Shown: positions 11,637 through 23,600 of the stretch, piece after piece | Position numbering within the stretch: position 1 is the stretch's first letter | How the letters are laid out: each line of letters starts with the position of its first letter | NCBI RefSeq assembly: GCF_036373705.1 | Contig: NC_089858.1 | Location: forward strand, 32,714,749-32,778,748 | DNA length: 64,000 nt | Direction of reading: 5' to 3' | Origin: Amia ocellicauda | Lineage: Eukaryota > Chordata > Actinopteri > Amiiformes > Amiidae | Notes under the pieces: generated by a model | Told to the model about the DNA's origin: nothing | The model's input: the letters and a program-made list of their open reading frames with translations, nothing else | The model's database searches: none | Program-made: the position numbers and the translations under genes

Positions 11637-12850
11637 CACTCACCTAAAGGATTATTAGGAACACCTGTTCAATTTCTCATTAATGCAATTATCTAACCAA
11701 CCAATCACATGGCAGTTGCTTCAATGCATTTAGGGGTGTGGTCCTGGTCAAGACAATCTCCTGAACTCCAAACTGAATGTCTGAATGGGAAAGAAAGGTG
11801 ATTTAAGCAATTTTGAGCGTGGCATGGTTGTTTGTGAAATACTCAGACCGGCCCGTCTGGCACCATCTGCTCAGTTACTGGGATTTTCACGCACAACCAT
11901 TTCTAGGGTTTACAAAGAATGGTGTGAAAAGGGAAAAACATCCAGTATGCGGCAGTCCTGTGGGCGAAAATGCCTTGTTGATGCTTGAGGTCAGAGGAGA
12001 ATGGGCCGACTGATTCAAGCTGATAGAAGAGCAACTTTGACTGAAATAACCACTCGTTTCAACCGAGGTATGCAGCAAAGCATTTGTGAAGCCACAACAC
12101 GTACAACCTTGAAGCGGATGGGCTACAACAGCAGAAGACCCCACCGGGTACCACTCATCTCACCTACAAATAGGAAAAAGAGGCTACAATTTGCACAAGC
12201 TCACCAAAATTGGACAGTTGAAGACTGGAAAAATGTTGCCTGGTCTGATGAGTCTCGATTTCTGTTGAGACATTCAGATGGTAGAGTCAGAATTTGTCGT
12301 AAACAGAATGAGAACATGGATCCATCATGCCTTGTTACCACTGTGCAGGCTGGTGGTGGTGGTGTAATGGTGTGGGGGATGTTTTCTTGGCACACTTTAG
12401 GCCCCTTAGTGCCAATTGGGCATCGTTTAAATGCCACGGCCTACCTGAGCATTGTTTCTGACCATGTCCATCCCTTTATGACCACCATGTACCCATCCTC
12501 TGATGGCTACTTCCAGCAGGATAATGCACCATGTCACAAAGGTCGAATTATTTCAAATTGGTTTCTTGAACATGACAATGAGTTCACTGTACTAAACTGG
12601 CCCCCACAGTCACCGGATCTCAACCCAATAGAGCATCTTTGGGATGTGGTGGAACGGGAGCTTTGTGCCCTGGATGTGCATCCCACAAATCTCCATCAAC
12701 TGCAAGATGCTACCCTATCAATATGGGCCAACATTTCTAAAGAATGCTTTCAGCACCTTGTTGAATCAATGCCACATAGAATTAAGGCAGTTCTGAAGGC
12801 GAAAGGGGGTCAAACACAGTATTAGTATGGTGTTCCTAATAATCCTTTAG

Positions 12851-12857
<7 letters not shown>
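11637..12857 (+). mobile_element. Tc1/mariner DD36E element, copy 2
   Basis: Same TIRs as copy 1, opposite orientation, 1,221 bp. The left flank is (TA)n ending at 11636. The right TIR runs straight into a (TG)n/(TA)n microsatellite, so its TA duplication is not distinguishable. Near-identity with copies 1 and 3 points to recent insertion. Confidence 0.95.
11785..12825 (+). pseudogene. Tc1/mariner DD36E transposase, inactivated by one stop
   Basis: Matches copy 1 from MGKKGDLSNF to GGQTQY and the normal stop. An in-frame TGA at 11986-11988 replaces the Arg codon of VDARGQ, about one fifth of the way in. Downstream the frame is open for 274 codons and keeps all three catalytic acidic residues and the usual NAPCH after the second Asp. 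A WRKQ to CRKQ change is also present. A start after the stop would lack most of the DNA-binding region. Confidence 0.9.

Positions 12858-12914
<57 letters not shown>
12856..12914. repeat. (TG)n(TA)n microsatellite
   Basis: Compound dinucleotide repeat directly abutting the right TIR of Tc1 copy 2 and, on its other side, the large palindrome. Confidence 0.95.
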
Positions 12915-13042
12915 GTCTCTGAAACCAGCCATAAATGTATACTATATGTACTTTTAATATACTTAAAGATAAACTAAGCTTAGTTTATCTTTAAGTATAT
13001 TAAAAGTACATATAGTATACATTTATGGCTGGTTTCAGAGAC
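12915..13042. repeat. Perfect 128-bp palindrome
   Basis: Two 64-base arms with no spacer, centred on AAGCTT between 12978 and 12979. The left arm starts GTCTCTGAAACCAGCCATAA and the right arm ends with its exact complement. I checked the arms base by base and found no mismatch. The outer 16 bases of each arm are the GTCTCTGAAACCAGCC end of the neighbouring MITE-like repeat. Confidence 0.95.
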
Positions 13043-13100
13043 CTTGATTAGCACTAGTGTAGGACTACTCTATAACTAGTGCTAATCTGTGAAACCAGCC
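13027..13100. mobile_element. Short fold-back MITE
   Basis: Starts GGCTGGTTTCAGAGACCTTG and ends TCTGTGAAACCAGCC. The inner part has GATTAGCACTAGT facing ACTAGTGCTAATC with 16 bases between them. It shares its left end with the right arm of the palindrome. Similar CTGGTTTCACAGA...TCTGTGAAACCAG ends are common in fish MITEs. Confidence 0.6.
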
Positions 13101-13762
13101 CAGTGTATTTAACAGAATGTGAACACATTTTTACTTTTTACACAAGGATAGTACATGCAAAAATAATATTCTAGTCCAAAAACTGTATAGTGTATATACT
13201 AGTATAGTATACTAATCTTCATATTTTTTTATCCAGTGTAGGAAGTTGTAATATTTTTTATTAACCTGTAAGAAGAGAACGGTTTGTTTGCTTTTAGTGA
13301 TTACACTACTGTTACTACTGTTTTTACTGTAATCACTTCAGTAGCTGTTCCATTGAGTGCTTTACTAAAAATACATTAATCATGGTATCTGTGTCAATAT
13401 TTTTTTATGATGTTACTTTAAAGCTGTGTTATTTTATTGTGAATCCATAAAAGCTTAAACTACAGTTTCCACACAAATAAAGAGCTTTTGTAGCATTTAT
13501 TTCTCCTGGGGTGTAATAGAGCACCAGTCAATCCTAACTGAAGAATTGGAAAGCATAGAAATATCTGTTAAAGTGTATCAAAGCCAAGTAAATGGGTTTA
13601 TAAGCATAGTCTGGCAGCATTCGGTACACTGGTTTTGTGTGCCTTTTTTTTCTTTTTCAATTGGTTCTGAAAGCTAAAGTATCTTAATTTAGCCTTCTTG
13701 AGCTAGTGGGGGTGAGGGCAGCTTGACTGGCAGAGTTCTGACAGTGTCTTTTCTTTCCACAG

Positions 13763-13935
13763 GGTCTACGACTACCAGCGCGTGCCAGCCTCCCTGCCCC
13801 CCGCCCCTCGCGGCCCTGGCCTGCCCAAACGCTCACGCCAGTCCTCCTCCGGCCTGCGCAGGAGTAGGGACAGCCTGGCGCCCAAGAGCAGCTCCAGGCC
13901 CAGTAGCTCTTCCAGCAACCCAACCAGAGCCAAGT
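13763..13935 (+). CDS. hnRNP C/RALY-family protein, Pro/Ser/Arg-rich basic exon
   Basis: Acceptor AG at 13761-13762. The first base completes the split Arg codon from the exon at 1644, and the frame runs VYDYQRVPASLPPAPRGPG, then LPKRSRQSSSGLRRSRD and a Ser-rich stretch ending TRAK. The donor is GTGAG at 13936. Ending there leaves one T, which joins TG of the next exon to make Leu and gives AKLKAEELQTIKREL, as in the KLKSDELQTIKKEL of family members. The KRSRQ...RRSRD basic patch occupies the place of the basic region before the zipper in hnRNP C and could serve RNA binding or nuclear import. The region is proline-rich and GC-rich, unlike the AT-rich intron around it. The upstream intron is about 12 kb and filled with transposons. 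Confidence 0.85.
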
Positions 13936-15257
13936 GTGAGAGGGACTGTGGGGACCGAGGGGTGTGCGCCACAGATGGGTGTGGTGGGGGGTGGAGGGGA
14001 CATGCACACTTTGACCAGTCTTGGCCATAAAAGCCCTTGCAGAGTTGCCATTGGCCTCTTGATAGTCTTGATTAGTCTCCTTGTTTTGTATTCACATGTC
14101 AATGCTTCTTTGTGTCGTCCACAGTTTCTGCATAATTTAGTATATTCTTTAGTGCTCAGTGTCCAGGTTTTGGAGCCATAGGTGAGCCCGTGCCCTGCCT
14201 TTGCTGAACTATTGTCAACTTCCTTCAGACTCTCCCAGTACAGGACAAAATAACTGACAATTCCCCATGTGTGTTAAAGTAATAAATAAATGTGTGGGAT
14301 TTCCCAGATGATAGAGCCGGGGGAGTGACAAAGCATGTAGTAGTGCTGATCAGTGTGATTCTGGGGAGTAACAGGAGGCTCCTTGCAGAGATGCCATTTT
14401 CTGTGTGTGACTGTGTTTGTATGTCACTTCTCCCTTTCCCTCCTTCAGTAATGGATTGTCTTTATTGGGAGTACTGTGGTAACAGCTTCAGGGCACAGTA
14501 AGAAGCACAGATGGTCCTTTCATTAAAAGCTTCTCCGCTGTGAGCCATTTCCTCTTTTCATGTCTTTTTTTTTCTTATTCTCCTCTTGCCAAGCCTATCA
14601 GGGCTTGCAATTATACCAAATTAATAGTGCATAACAAATAAGAATTGTTTATACTAGTTTATTATGAGCCTTAATAGATTTTGCTGTTAAGTGAGTTGGC
14701 TGCAAAGTAGTGGGCCTTTGCTGTTGCTCAGAGGTCGAAAGCTTTTTCTTGTTTTTTTGTCATTTTTATTTTTTGGTCTCTTTTTCCAGTGAATGGTACA
14801 ATAGTTGAGTTTTGTATTGAAAGTGAAGGGTGGCCCTTGGTATGTATGCTCAAAACAGGAGGGGCTGTGATTGTGAATAGAGATTTTTTTACACTTTTTG
14901 CTCATTGGTATCAGCCACTGGAGTCTATTGCAGTTCTGCACTTCTGATGTGAGTTTCCAAGAGGGACACCCACAGGGCGCACGGCCACAGTGCTGTTGAA
15001 GTGAGGATGACACTTGTAACAACTGAGGTGTAAGCTGACAGTGCAGCACAAGCTGCAAACTGGAGGCAACACTAGAACACAACTTTGGGACTGAAGTGTC
15101 TCTTTCCCCACTTCTGTTTCTCTCTCTTCCTCTGCACCTCATTCTCTCACACACTCTCTCTTCCTCCCCCTCTTTCCTCACTCCCTGTTGCTTGATTTCT
15201 GTCAACTTTTTCCCTTTAACTCTTACCCTCCTCCCTCTCTCCATCTCTCTCTCTCAG

Positions 15258-15371
15258 TGAAGGCTGAGGAGCTGCAGACGATTAAGCGAGAGCTCACCCT
15301 GATCAAGGTTCAGATCGATGGGCTGCTGGAGAATCTGGACAGGATGGACAGACAACGACGGGATCGCACAG
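15258..15371 (+). CDS. hnRNP C/RALY-family protein, leucine-zipper-like coiled-coil exon
   Basis: Acceptor follows a long CT tract (ag at 15256-15257); donor GTGGGA at 15372. The 114-bp exon encodes KAEELQTIKRELTLIKVQID, then a GLLENLDRMDRQRRD segment. This is the most conserved piece in the window and matches the hnRNP C/RALY coiled coil that drives oligomerisation (tetramers in hnRNP C). Hydrophobic residues recur with heptad-like spacing (L, I, L, I, I, L, L). It ends in phase with one base left over for the next exon. The match to this domain is what fixes the gene family. Confidence 0.92.
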
Positions 15372-15454
15372 GTGGGACCCCTTGTAACAGCATTTGGTGG
15401 AGAATTGTTTCTTTAGGGATAAAATCAATGTTGCAGTCTTTCCGTGAACTATTG

Positions 15455-15530
15455 TTATTATTATTATTTAATTAATTAATCAATCGATCAATTAATTAAT
15501 TATTACCCAGGACAACTTAGAGTTTCCAGG
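15455..15530 (-). repeat. AT-rich tract with possible L2-like tail scrap
   Basis: (TTA)n and TTAATTAATTAAT runs are followed by TACCCAGGACAACTTAGAGT. On the minus strand this resembles the TAAGTTGCCCTGGATA tail of L2-like repeats next to its microsatellite. Highly diverged. Confidence 0.3.
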
Positions 15531-16603
15531 GTTGCTATAATATAAAGTTCTCGGGTCTCATCGCAGAGTGTAATTTCAGAGCCTTTACTTTACCTCGGTC
15601 TCATGACCTTTTACCCTTGGGCGCCCCGCAGCTCTGTGTTGTTTTAGAGTGTTTTTGCTTTTTTTATTCTTTTATTTCCATATTAATTATTTTATCTCAG
15701 CAGAGCATGCTGTTCTTTAATTACACCCGCCCCTCAATAACCCAGACATTGATTTTCCCAGCCAAAGGCACCACCCCTGTGCCATTGACAGACAATCAAT
15801 GTTTTAGATTAGATTCACAATTGGAGTACAAAACCCGTACCTGAATTCAATGCTCTCTCTGCTCTGTTACAATGACAGACAACCCTGGTGCTGCAGGGCC
15901 TACAGTTCTGCAGGTTTTGTGGGTCATTTAAAATGTCATCTTCCTTTCTGGAAGTCATGCTTAACTGGTTCAATTTAGCAAATTGAGTTCAGTTTGGTTC
16001 AATTAAGTAATTTGAGTTGAGGACCTTTTACCTGCCCCCAGACCACAGCACTTTAACCTTTTTGTCTTTTCTGTTACTTGCTCTCTCCCCCTATATTCTC
16101 TGCCCCCATCTTTCTCTTCCTCTCTCGATCCTCTTATCTCTGTTAATGTACTTGTTTGTTTATTTTTCTTTCTGTGGTGCCAATTTCCCTAGATGGCTTG
16201 CTGTTAAAAACTTAATGTAATTGTATGAGTGGCTTTGACAAAACCCCAAAACAATCAATTACATTGTGAAGCAATAGTGTGTTGTGTATCTGTTCTCAAG
16301 GTAAAACGTAACTTTCTTATTGCAGTACAGGAGTGTTGTGTATCTTGCGTACAACAACAAATAAAAATGCAAAAGAAAAAAAAAATCGCAAGACAAATTG
16401 CTAACCTCCTTAAAACATGCCCATAGTACGATACTGATACTACATCAGACAATTTGATTACAGTACAATCCACACAGGGGGAGGGTATACAATCATAAAT
16501 AAAACCAATATACCCTCTTTCCCTCCTTGCTTGCCAGGGGGTTTGTTGCAGTGGTTGTTGGTCGTTTGTTGCTCACTGTAACCCCATCTATCTGTCTGTG
16601 CAG

Positions 16604-16770
16604 GGTCCCCTCCCACACAGGAGGGCAGTGCTGGGGCCTCCCCTTTTCACGGCTCGGCCACCAGCCCAGAGGGCTCCCAGACCAGCCACAGCTCTCGCCG
16701 CCGCCCCCGGAGAGACCGAGAAGCGGATGACAGCCTGGAACTGGGCGAGGCCAGCGAGGACGACCACACG
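16604..16770 (+). CDS. hnRNP C/RALY-family protein, Ser/Arg and acidic tail exon
   Basis: Acceptor CAG at 16601-16603 and donor GTAACC at 16771. With the carried-over G, the exon reads GSPPTQEGSAGASPFHGSAT, continues with TSPEGSQTSHSSRRRPRRDR, and ends ADDSLELGEASEDDHT. It is Ser/Pro-rich with one arginine cluster, then acidic. The tails of this family are poorly conserved but are typically acidic, which fits. The RRRPRRDR cluster could act as a nuclear localisation element (inference). The exon is 167 bp, keeps an open frame across its full length, and ends exactly at a codon boundary. Confidence 0.8.
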
Positions 16771-19251
16771 GTAACCATAGTAATGCCAGAGCCCCCGACC
16801 CCAGACCCCAACTCGGAGAAATCCCGTTCTGAAACATGCACACTAACAACAGTGCACCGATCTGAATATTCGGAAGGTGTTTTCTGGCACGGGCATAGAA
16901 TGACATCGCCTGAAGTGACTGAGGCGTTAAATTTGAGTACCAGTAGGAATTTGAGTTGATCAATGAGGAAAGAAATTTAGGGAAACTGATTCATCTGCCA
17001 AGAGGGCCAGGTCAACAATGGAAATGTGGTCAAGCAAAATAATTGTTCTCCACCAGGTAAATCAGTTTCCCCTCATTTCTTCCCAACATGCTGGTTTGTC
17101 AATACAAGCTAATCCAACAATGCTGCCAGAAAACACTGTCTAAAAAGTCAACTAATTTTGTGCAGCACTGATTTGCAGAAGCCCAGTGACTCAACTTCCT
17201 CAAGTCAAATCTTTTTTAATTTCAATCTTTTTTTCTTTTCTTTTTTAGATGCACAAGTTTAACCATACTAAAACACTGGCCTTTTCAAGTAAGCTGTTTC
17301 TCTAGAATTCTCTATTGTACTTCAACATCTTGCATCTCTTGATGATGTACAACTTTGTTTTGCACCTTCTGAAAGCTAACGGCACCGTCCCAGTAGGCTG
17401 AGGTTCTTGCAAAGTACACTGTCTATTTTTAAAAATTGCCACATTGGATTAAGTAATTGTTACTCCTTTGTACTTTTTCAACTCAATGTTTCAAAGAAAG
17501 ACACAATAGACAAGTCATTCTCACAACTGCAATATGTATAATACAAATAATTGTATATTTCACACTTGTTAAAAATGAAAAAAGAAATCCACATTAAAAA
17601 GAAACTGGCAATTTAAGCTTGCTACATTTGGTCTTAATCTGTAGCTCACAGATGTCTGAGTTTCTTATTTCAATGAGCTGTCATCTCTATTCCGACAAAT
17701 GAGAGAAAAACGGGGCTAATTGAACTATGTCTTTGAATGGGATTGAGAATCTTCCTCTTTGTGCAAGAAAAGAGATCAGCTTAATAAAGGGAAGAGTAAT
17801 GTGGTGAATTACACTGACAACTGAGAAATCTGGAGCCAGCGCTCATGAAAAGCCAGGCCAGTGAAGCCTGTGTGGGCTCCATACAGCAGGGTGCAGAGAC
17901 GCACATTTATAGACAGACAGACATACCACCTCGGGTACATGAGCACACTTTCAAATATACAGTGACGGTGACACCCAGAGTCTTTCTCTCTCATTCAAGT
18001 TTAGATCTTTATTTGCAAGTGTTGCTCAAGATATGTAGCTTCTTCTGTATTTTCAGGAGATCATCAGTGTGTTTCAGGGCTCTGGCAAGGTGTTACAAAT
18101 TTCTTCTACCTCCCAAAGTCTTTGTCAGTCACTTTCATTCTCCCTCCAATGTCCACAACACAAGAATGTATTTTTAAGGCTTGTAGGTGAAGCATGCTTT
18201 TTGGGAAAAACAGGAATGTATTCATTAGTTTCAAAAAAGCTTGTTTAGTACGTCACCCAATATTACTGATTAGTTTGTCTCTTAAAACATCTGGCACTTT
18301 GTATCTCTCAGTCAAAACATTTTTCTGGGGAGGGTGTGCAGAAGCCAGCTGCTGAAACCCGAAAGAGAGAGTACAACAGAGGGACGAAGAACAAGAATAA
18401 AAGAAAGAGAGAGAGCAGAAAAGGGACCGTTTTTCCTGTCGGCTCGAGAGATTAATATAGATAGTGTTATTATTATTCCCCCAGCAACAGGAGGGTAATT
18501 ATCTGTAATTACTTTCAAGTGTATTCCTACCTGGGTGACACATTAAGTACCTTCCATTACAACAGTGTCTCGGCACAAAAGCAAGGCATCAATTACCCTG
18601 CTGCTCTGTAGAGACCTACCTGCATCAAGAGCCCCAGTTAGCTTCCACTAATGCAGAGGTCTATTGTTAAACTGACAGACAACAGGGGCTTCACACAGCG
18701 GAGGTCAAAATACCTCCATGGGGCAGGTAAGCCAAAACAGTAACAGTATTCCTCTTATCTATTCTTTTTGATTCATCATGTTTTTTTTTTTTAGGTTTTC
18801 CTTTTCCCTTTTAATGATGAACCTCTACCCGCTCTTGAGAGGGAGATTGTGAAAATGTGAAATTACTTTTTCTTCATTTATTCAGGGCAGTTATTAACAG
18901 GCAGGTGCATCCATTTCAAACAGAGGTGATATATTCTACTGCAGGAGAAAGTACCAAGTCCCCATGCATCTTTTTTTTTTTTTTTTCTATGTAAATGTTA
19001 TGTTTTAGGTTCGGTGTCAACATACACTGGTCTCCCTGTGCTGGTAATAGAGTGTACCACTGGTCAGTGTAGACGTTTTCTGTAAACACAACACGACCAG
19101 GCACTACTGTATTGTGATATTAGATCTGTGGTCTTGTCAGCATTGAATACACAATAAAACACAGTATTACGCAAAATGGTTTCACATTTCAAAGTGTCTG
19201 ATCCTCATAACCTCAAATGAGTGACAAACCTGTTGCCATGTGTCTGTACAG
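16771..19251. other. Last coding intron of the hnRNP C/RALY-family gene
   Basis: 2.5 kb intron with GT/AG ends. It contains homopolymer runs (T17 near 18970) and GA-rich sequence near 18360-18420, but no transposon or RNA gene that I can recognise. Confidence 0.6.
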
Positions 19252-19290
19252 ATTAACAACCACAGCTCTGACCTGGAGGATGACATGTGA
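19252..19290 (+). CDS. hnRNP C/RALY-family protein, terminal coding exon
   Basis: Acceptor GTACAG ends at 19251. The exon reads INNHSSDLEDDM and stops with TGA at 19288-19290, giving an acidic C-terminus. A possible donor (CAG|GTACGA, GT at 19306) lies 15 bases after the stop, with a good acceptor (CTCCTGCAG ending 19717) 410 bases further on, so the 3' UTR may be spliced. At that distance from the stop such an intron would not be expected to trigger decay. The exon is short and its call depends on frame, splice signals and the conserved acidic end. Confidence 0.7.
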   Translation: MNNHSSDLEDDM

Positions 19291-20690
19291 GGAGACACAG
19301 AGCAGGTACGATACAATTGCACTGGACTTTAACGAGCAATTAACCCAGGCACCGCAAAATACAACAGATATATATTATTGTAAAGTATGATGTATAGTCT
19401 TTACTAGAGATCTTATTAACCTAACTTGGATACAGGGTCTGTTACTAAATTTGTTGCATAGACTTTTATTTCTCTCATTATGGATATTTGGTGAAAACCA
19501 GAGCATTGTTTACCACGTTTGACATTTCTCATCTGCAGCCCGAGATCTGTTTTGAGAACGTTACACACTACAGGAGAGTGTCTGTTGCTCCTAAAAGCCC
19601 ACCCTCCTCTTATTCAGCTTGGTGTTGTGGCTCTGTACTGCGGTTCACAGTTCCCAAACCTTGCCTCGCTTTGCAAATGTACGATTCAGCAGACTTGATG
19701 ACTGCTTTCTCCTGCAGATGAGACGGGGAGCCCAGTGTGAGAGCCGAGGGAGAGCACTATACATGGAGGAGTCTCGCCTCTACACTAGTCCACCCCATCC
19801 CACCCCAGCCCAACAATGTTGCTGCACAGGACCTGTCTACAGCTTCACCCACTGTCCTGTGCACCGCAACCCACAGAGGAGAACATCGGCTTCCTCTAAA
19901 ACGGCATTCCCGAGTTCCCCTTCATCTTGTAGTTTTTTTTTTTCTGTGATGGTACAAAGCTGATTTACTCTGTTTGCTGTACTTGCAGTCCCCGTCTCAT
20001 CCCAGTCCATGAACATGTTGTGGGACCTGTGACTTCTCCCAGTCTTAAGGTCTAATGGGCATATTCTGGTTACCTGAAACTCTGACTGAGACGGTTCTGT
20101 ATTTGCCATCTGTAGTTTAGTGACTTCAATTATTAGGAGTTTTCAGTTATTTGGAGTCTTTTCTTGGCTTTCTTGGTAATCTTTCTTATTTTGGAGGCGG
20201 GTGGTTGACGGAGACGATGACTACAACTGAAGAATGGTGGATAAGGTAGCACCTTTGTGGTTCCTGTGGTGCAGTTGTGCCTCTGCAGACTTGCTTTCAT
20301 AAAAGGTGTCCTTCTTTTTTAAACTTCATCCATTCCTCCCCTCTTTAAGACTAGGGCGGTTCTGTACCTTCCCAAGTGCGTAAAGCTACATTCGCAGAAA
20401 TGAGGTTCACCTCGTCTCAAATGGTTGTCCCATTATGATTAGTATCTCAGTGATTATCGGTTCTGTTCCTCCCAAACTCTTGTATTTCTGGTTTGTATTA
20501 CAACTGATTATTTTGGCTTTCTGAACCCCAAATGGAAGCTTCTTATATGTAACATCTACTGTTTGTTTACAGAAATTCACAGAAGCAAAGAAAATTAAAT
20601 CAAACTGAACATGTTTAACATATTGTGGCACCTTGTAGATTGCATTAATTACTCGTACGTGACAGATTAAAGCAGACAGAGATTGGGAAT
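19291..20690 (+). other. Probable 3' UTR of the hnRNP C/RALY-family gene
   Basis: Follows the TGA at 19288-19290. It probably has an intron from 19306 to 19717 (GTACGA donor, CTGCAG acceptor). Possible ATTAAA poly(A) signals lie at 20594-20599 and 20666-20671, and an AATAAA at 21515-21520 falls just after a MITE. The true end cannot be chosen from sequence alone. Confidence 0.4.
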
Positions 20691-23600
20691 TAATGCACAG
20701 TTAATAGCTTAACCAGTTCCATAGGCAATTGTTCAGCAGACCTGGTAGCTGATGTACAGTTGAAAGAAAGGGAGCTCTGAAACACAGCACATGGAAGAGA
20801 GGTTAAGACTAATTTCTAACACTGTCTAGTTTTTTTTAAAAGTGTTTAATCAAGCAAATCCTTTCTAAAGGGGTCAGTTAGCTTTAATGGGATGACCATG
20901 GAGTAGGTTGAGAAACCACGGTAAAGAAAATGCACTGGAGTTGAGTTCATTCTCTGTAAACAGTTATTAATCCAAACGAAATATTAAATATGTACATTTT
21001 TCACAGACCTCAAGAGTCCTTTGTTTGATGATCAATAGGTAATGTGCAGCTGAATTGGTAGCATGGAACAGTGATTGTTTTTCAAGGTGACATGCTTACC
21101 TCTGCTTTAGGATACACAGTTGTTTTTGCCAATTTGCTTATTGAAATGAAAGGTTGAGCAAAATAACTGTCCAGTATAGAGCATTCCCAGCCTTTGCACA
21201 TTTTTTAGTAGTTTGTTCAGTGTTACAAAATATAATTGTATCGTACTAAGACTGTTCTTCACTTTTTCATGCAGCAATTTAAAAAACACAACATTATAGG
21301 AACCATCGGCATAAACCTTGTGTTTTTTTTCAAATCCAGCCCTCAAGGGGCATAATCCGGCAGATTTTCCAAGTCTCTTTAAATCATCAGCTGCAGTCAA
21401 TGTAGAAAGGGGGTTAATTGGTTCTCTTAAGTGAAGTTATTCAGTTAACAAACTAATTACTCATGCTGAATGAAAACCAAAAGGGCCTTGGGGACTCGAT
21501 TTGAAAAACACTCAAATAAAATCTCAAAATATATTTAAAATACATGAACCTTCTCTAAAGGAAATGGATCCATGGCATTTTTTTGTTATTGATTTTTATT
21601 GTTTTTCCTCATTCAAATGTGAAATTTATCACTAGTTGACCTGAACTGTGGCTATTCTGTTACCCAGCTCCTGTACCCCATTCTGCACCGTCATACACTG
21701 TCCTGAGGAAGGTGGATTTTGGTGAAAGGTTTGCTTTTCAACATGATAATGACAGTCAGCACAGCAAGTGTGACACTAATTGAATTATATTGCATAGAAA
21801 CACAGCTTTTGGAATTTATATGGTACATATTGCTGGATCTGAGAATACTAACAAGGGAGTACATTTTGATAAGAAACGGTTGTCCTTTTTAATACAAGTG
21901 TAAATCAGTAACTTCTGCAGATTCCTGCTCTGCCGCAGGATTGTCAGTTGGGTCCCATCATTTTCACATCCAGCCTGTTACTATTTTTTTTCATCATTGA
22001 ATCCATGAAAGTGGTGTTATGCCGTATGTGTTTTCTGTTAAATCAATTTGGTACCCCCATCATTGCCTCCAGTTACTTGAGGCAGAATCTTTCCCAGGTA
22101 CAGCCCTGTGGTGAATCAGAGAACATTTTCTGGGTCCATCTCATTATTTTCCAACCGGGCTATCGAACAGAACATAATGCAGTAGATCAGAGAATCCACA
22201 TAAAGCCTTCTCCTCTGTAATGCTCCCTATAATAATGGTGGCCAAGATTCTGCCTGCACAATTTCATTTAATGTTTATTCTTTTTTGTTTTAAATGATCA
22301 AATGCTAAATACTTTTCAGTTCATAATGCCAGCCATGCCCTTTCAATGGATTTTTGTGACATGCATCATAGAAGGCTGTTGGAAGTATTCAAAAGCTTGT
22401 GAAAAAGATGTACCAGGCTGATTTCTGCCCTAGTCTCCCTTTTAAGAAGGAATTTCAGATCCTTATGATGTGTTCCAGGCAGTGGCCACTGATATCAAGG
22501 CAAGCATTCAGGGAAACATCGCCTCTCATTCCTTTAAAACAAGAAAATCTGCAGATATTACTTAAAAGGAAGTCAGACTTGTCAGTGATGTGTTAATTGA
22601 CAAACAAGATGCATCAAACTCCCTTTTATTTCAATGCAAGTGCTAATAACTGGTATTGAGACTGTTTTCGGTTTGCTTTCAATCTAAAATTTAAATCGGT
22701 TTAAATCCATTGCATATTTCTTTAAATGTTTTTTTTCTAATCACAACAAACGTAGTCACTTGTTTCAATTCAGCAGACACAGCCAATGCAATATTTTGAC
22801 ATAAACCACGCACAGTCAATTCAATGTAGTGCTTTTGTGAAGCATCGCCTCCATTGGGAGGTATCTGTAGGCTTACAGAAGTTTTAAAGGGTTGACAATC
22901 CCCTGAGTGGATGCTTTGTTCATGGTCACAAAACGGGTCTGGTTCCTGGTCCCTATTTTGTTAAAACGTGCATGATGTCGTACTGTGATTGTTGAAGAGA
23001 TGTGTGGTTCTGATTATTTCTGACGTAGGCCTACTTTCTTTCAAAGCATGATGCTGTTTGGACTTGTGAAACCCTAGTCTATCCCGGGCTGGGTGAAACG
23101 TTGACTTCTGGTATAAGGTGACCCAGAGAGCCTCATGTTCCCATTAACAAGAAGATACTTTAGATAAAGCTTTTTAAAGTGATCTCCAAAGAGAAAGAGT
23201 GCATTAAACTGTGGCGTGACCATACAGGAGATATTTTACATTTCATTTCAGCAGGAAAGGTTTCACGCTCATTTTTTCAAGTGTGGGGGCAACATTAAAA
23301 AGCTTTGTCTACAATATCCCCCTGTGTGTAGGGTCTTCTTGTCTCCGTAGTTTATTCCACTACACTGTTTCAGAGTTGTTCATTTCTGATTTGGCCTGGA
23401 TGGGTTCAAAAGAGCAGATCAGTGCTGACCTTTCTCTGTCCCCGTCCACAATACGGGATACAATATCCCCTTGACTTCTCCATGTAGAAGCTGAGCCAGA
23501 CTGACTGTAGTGACTGGGTTAAAGTGTAATATTGTGTAATATTGTAAACTTTCTTGTACTTTGTCAATGCGATCTGGTTTTATCTTGCATTTTCTTAATA

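Noticed and set aside
13684-14102. Several overlapping open frames on both strands around 13.8 kb
   Set aside because: Shadows of the GC-rich hnRNP C/RALY-family exon at 13763-13935.
15119-15257. Possible extra exon in the CT-rich stretch
   Set aside because: It is the pyrimidine tract leading to the acceptor at 15256-15257.
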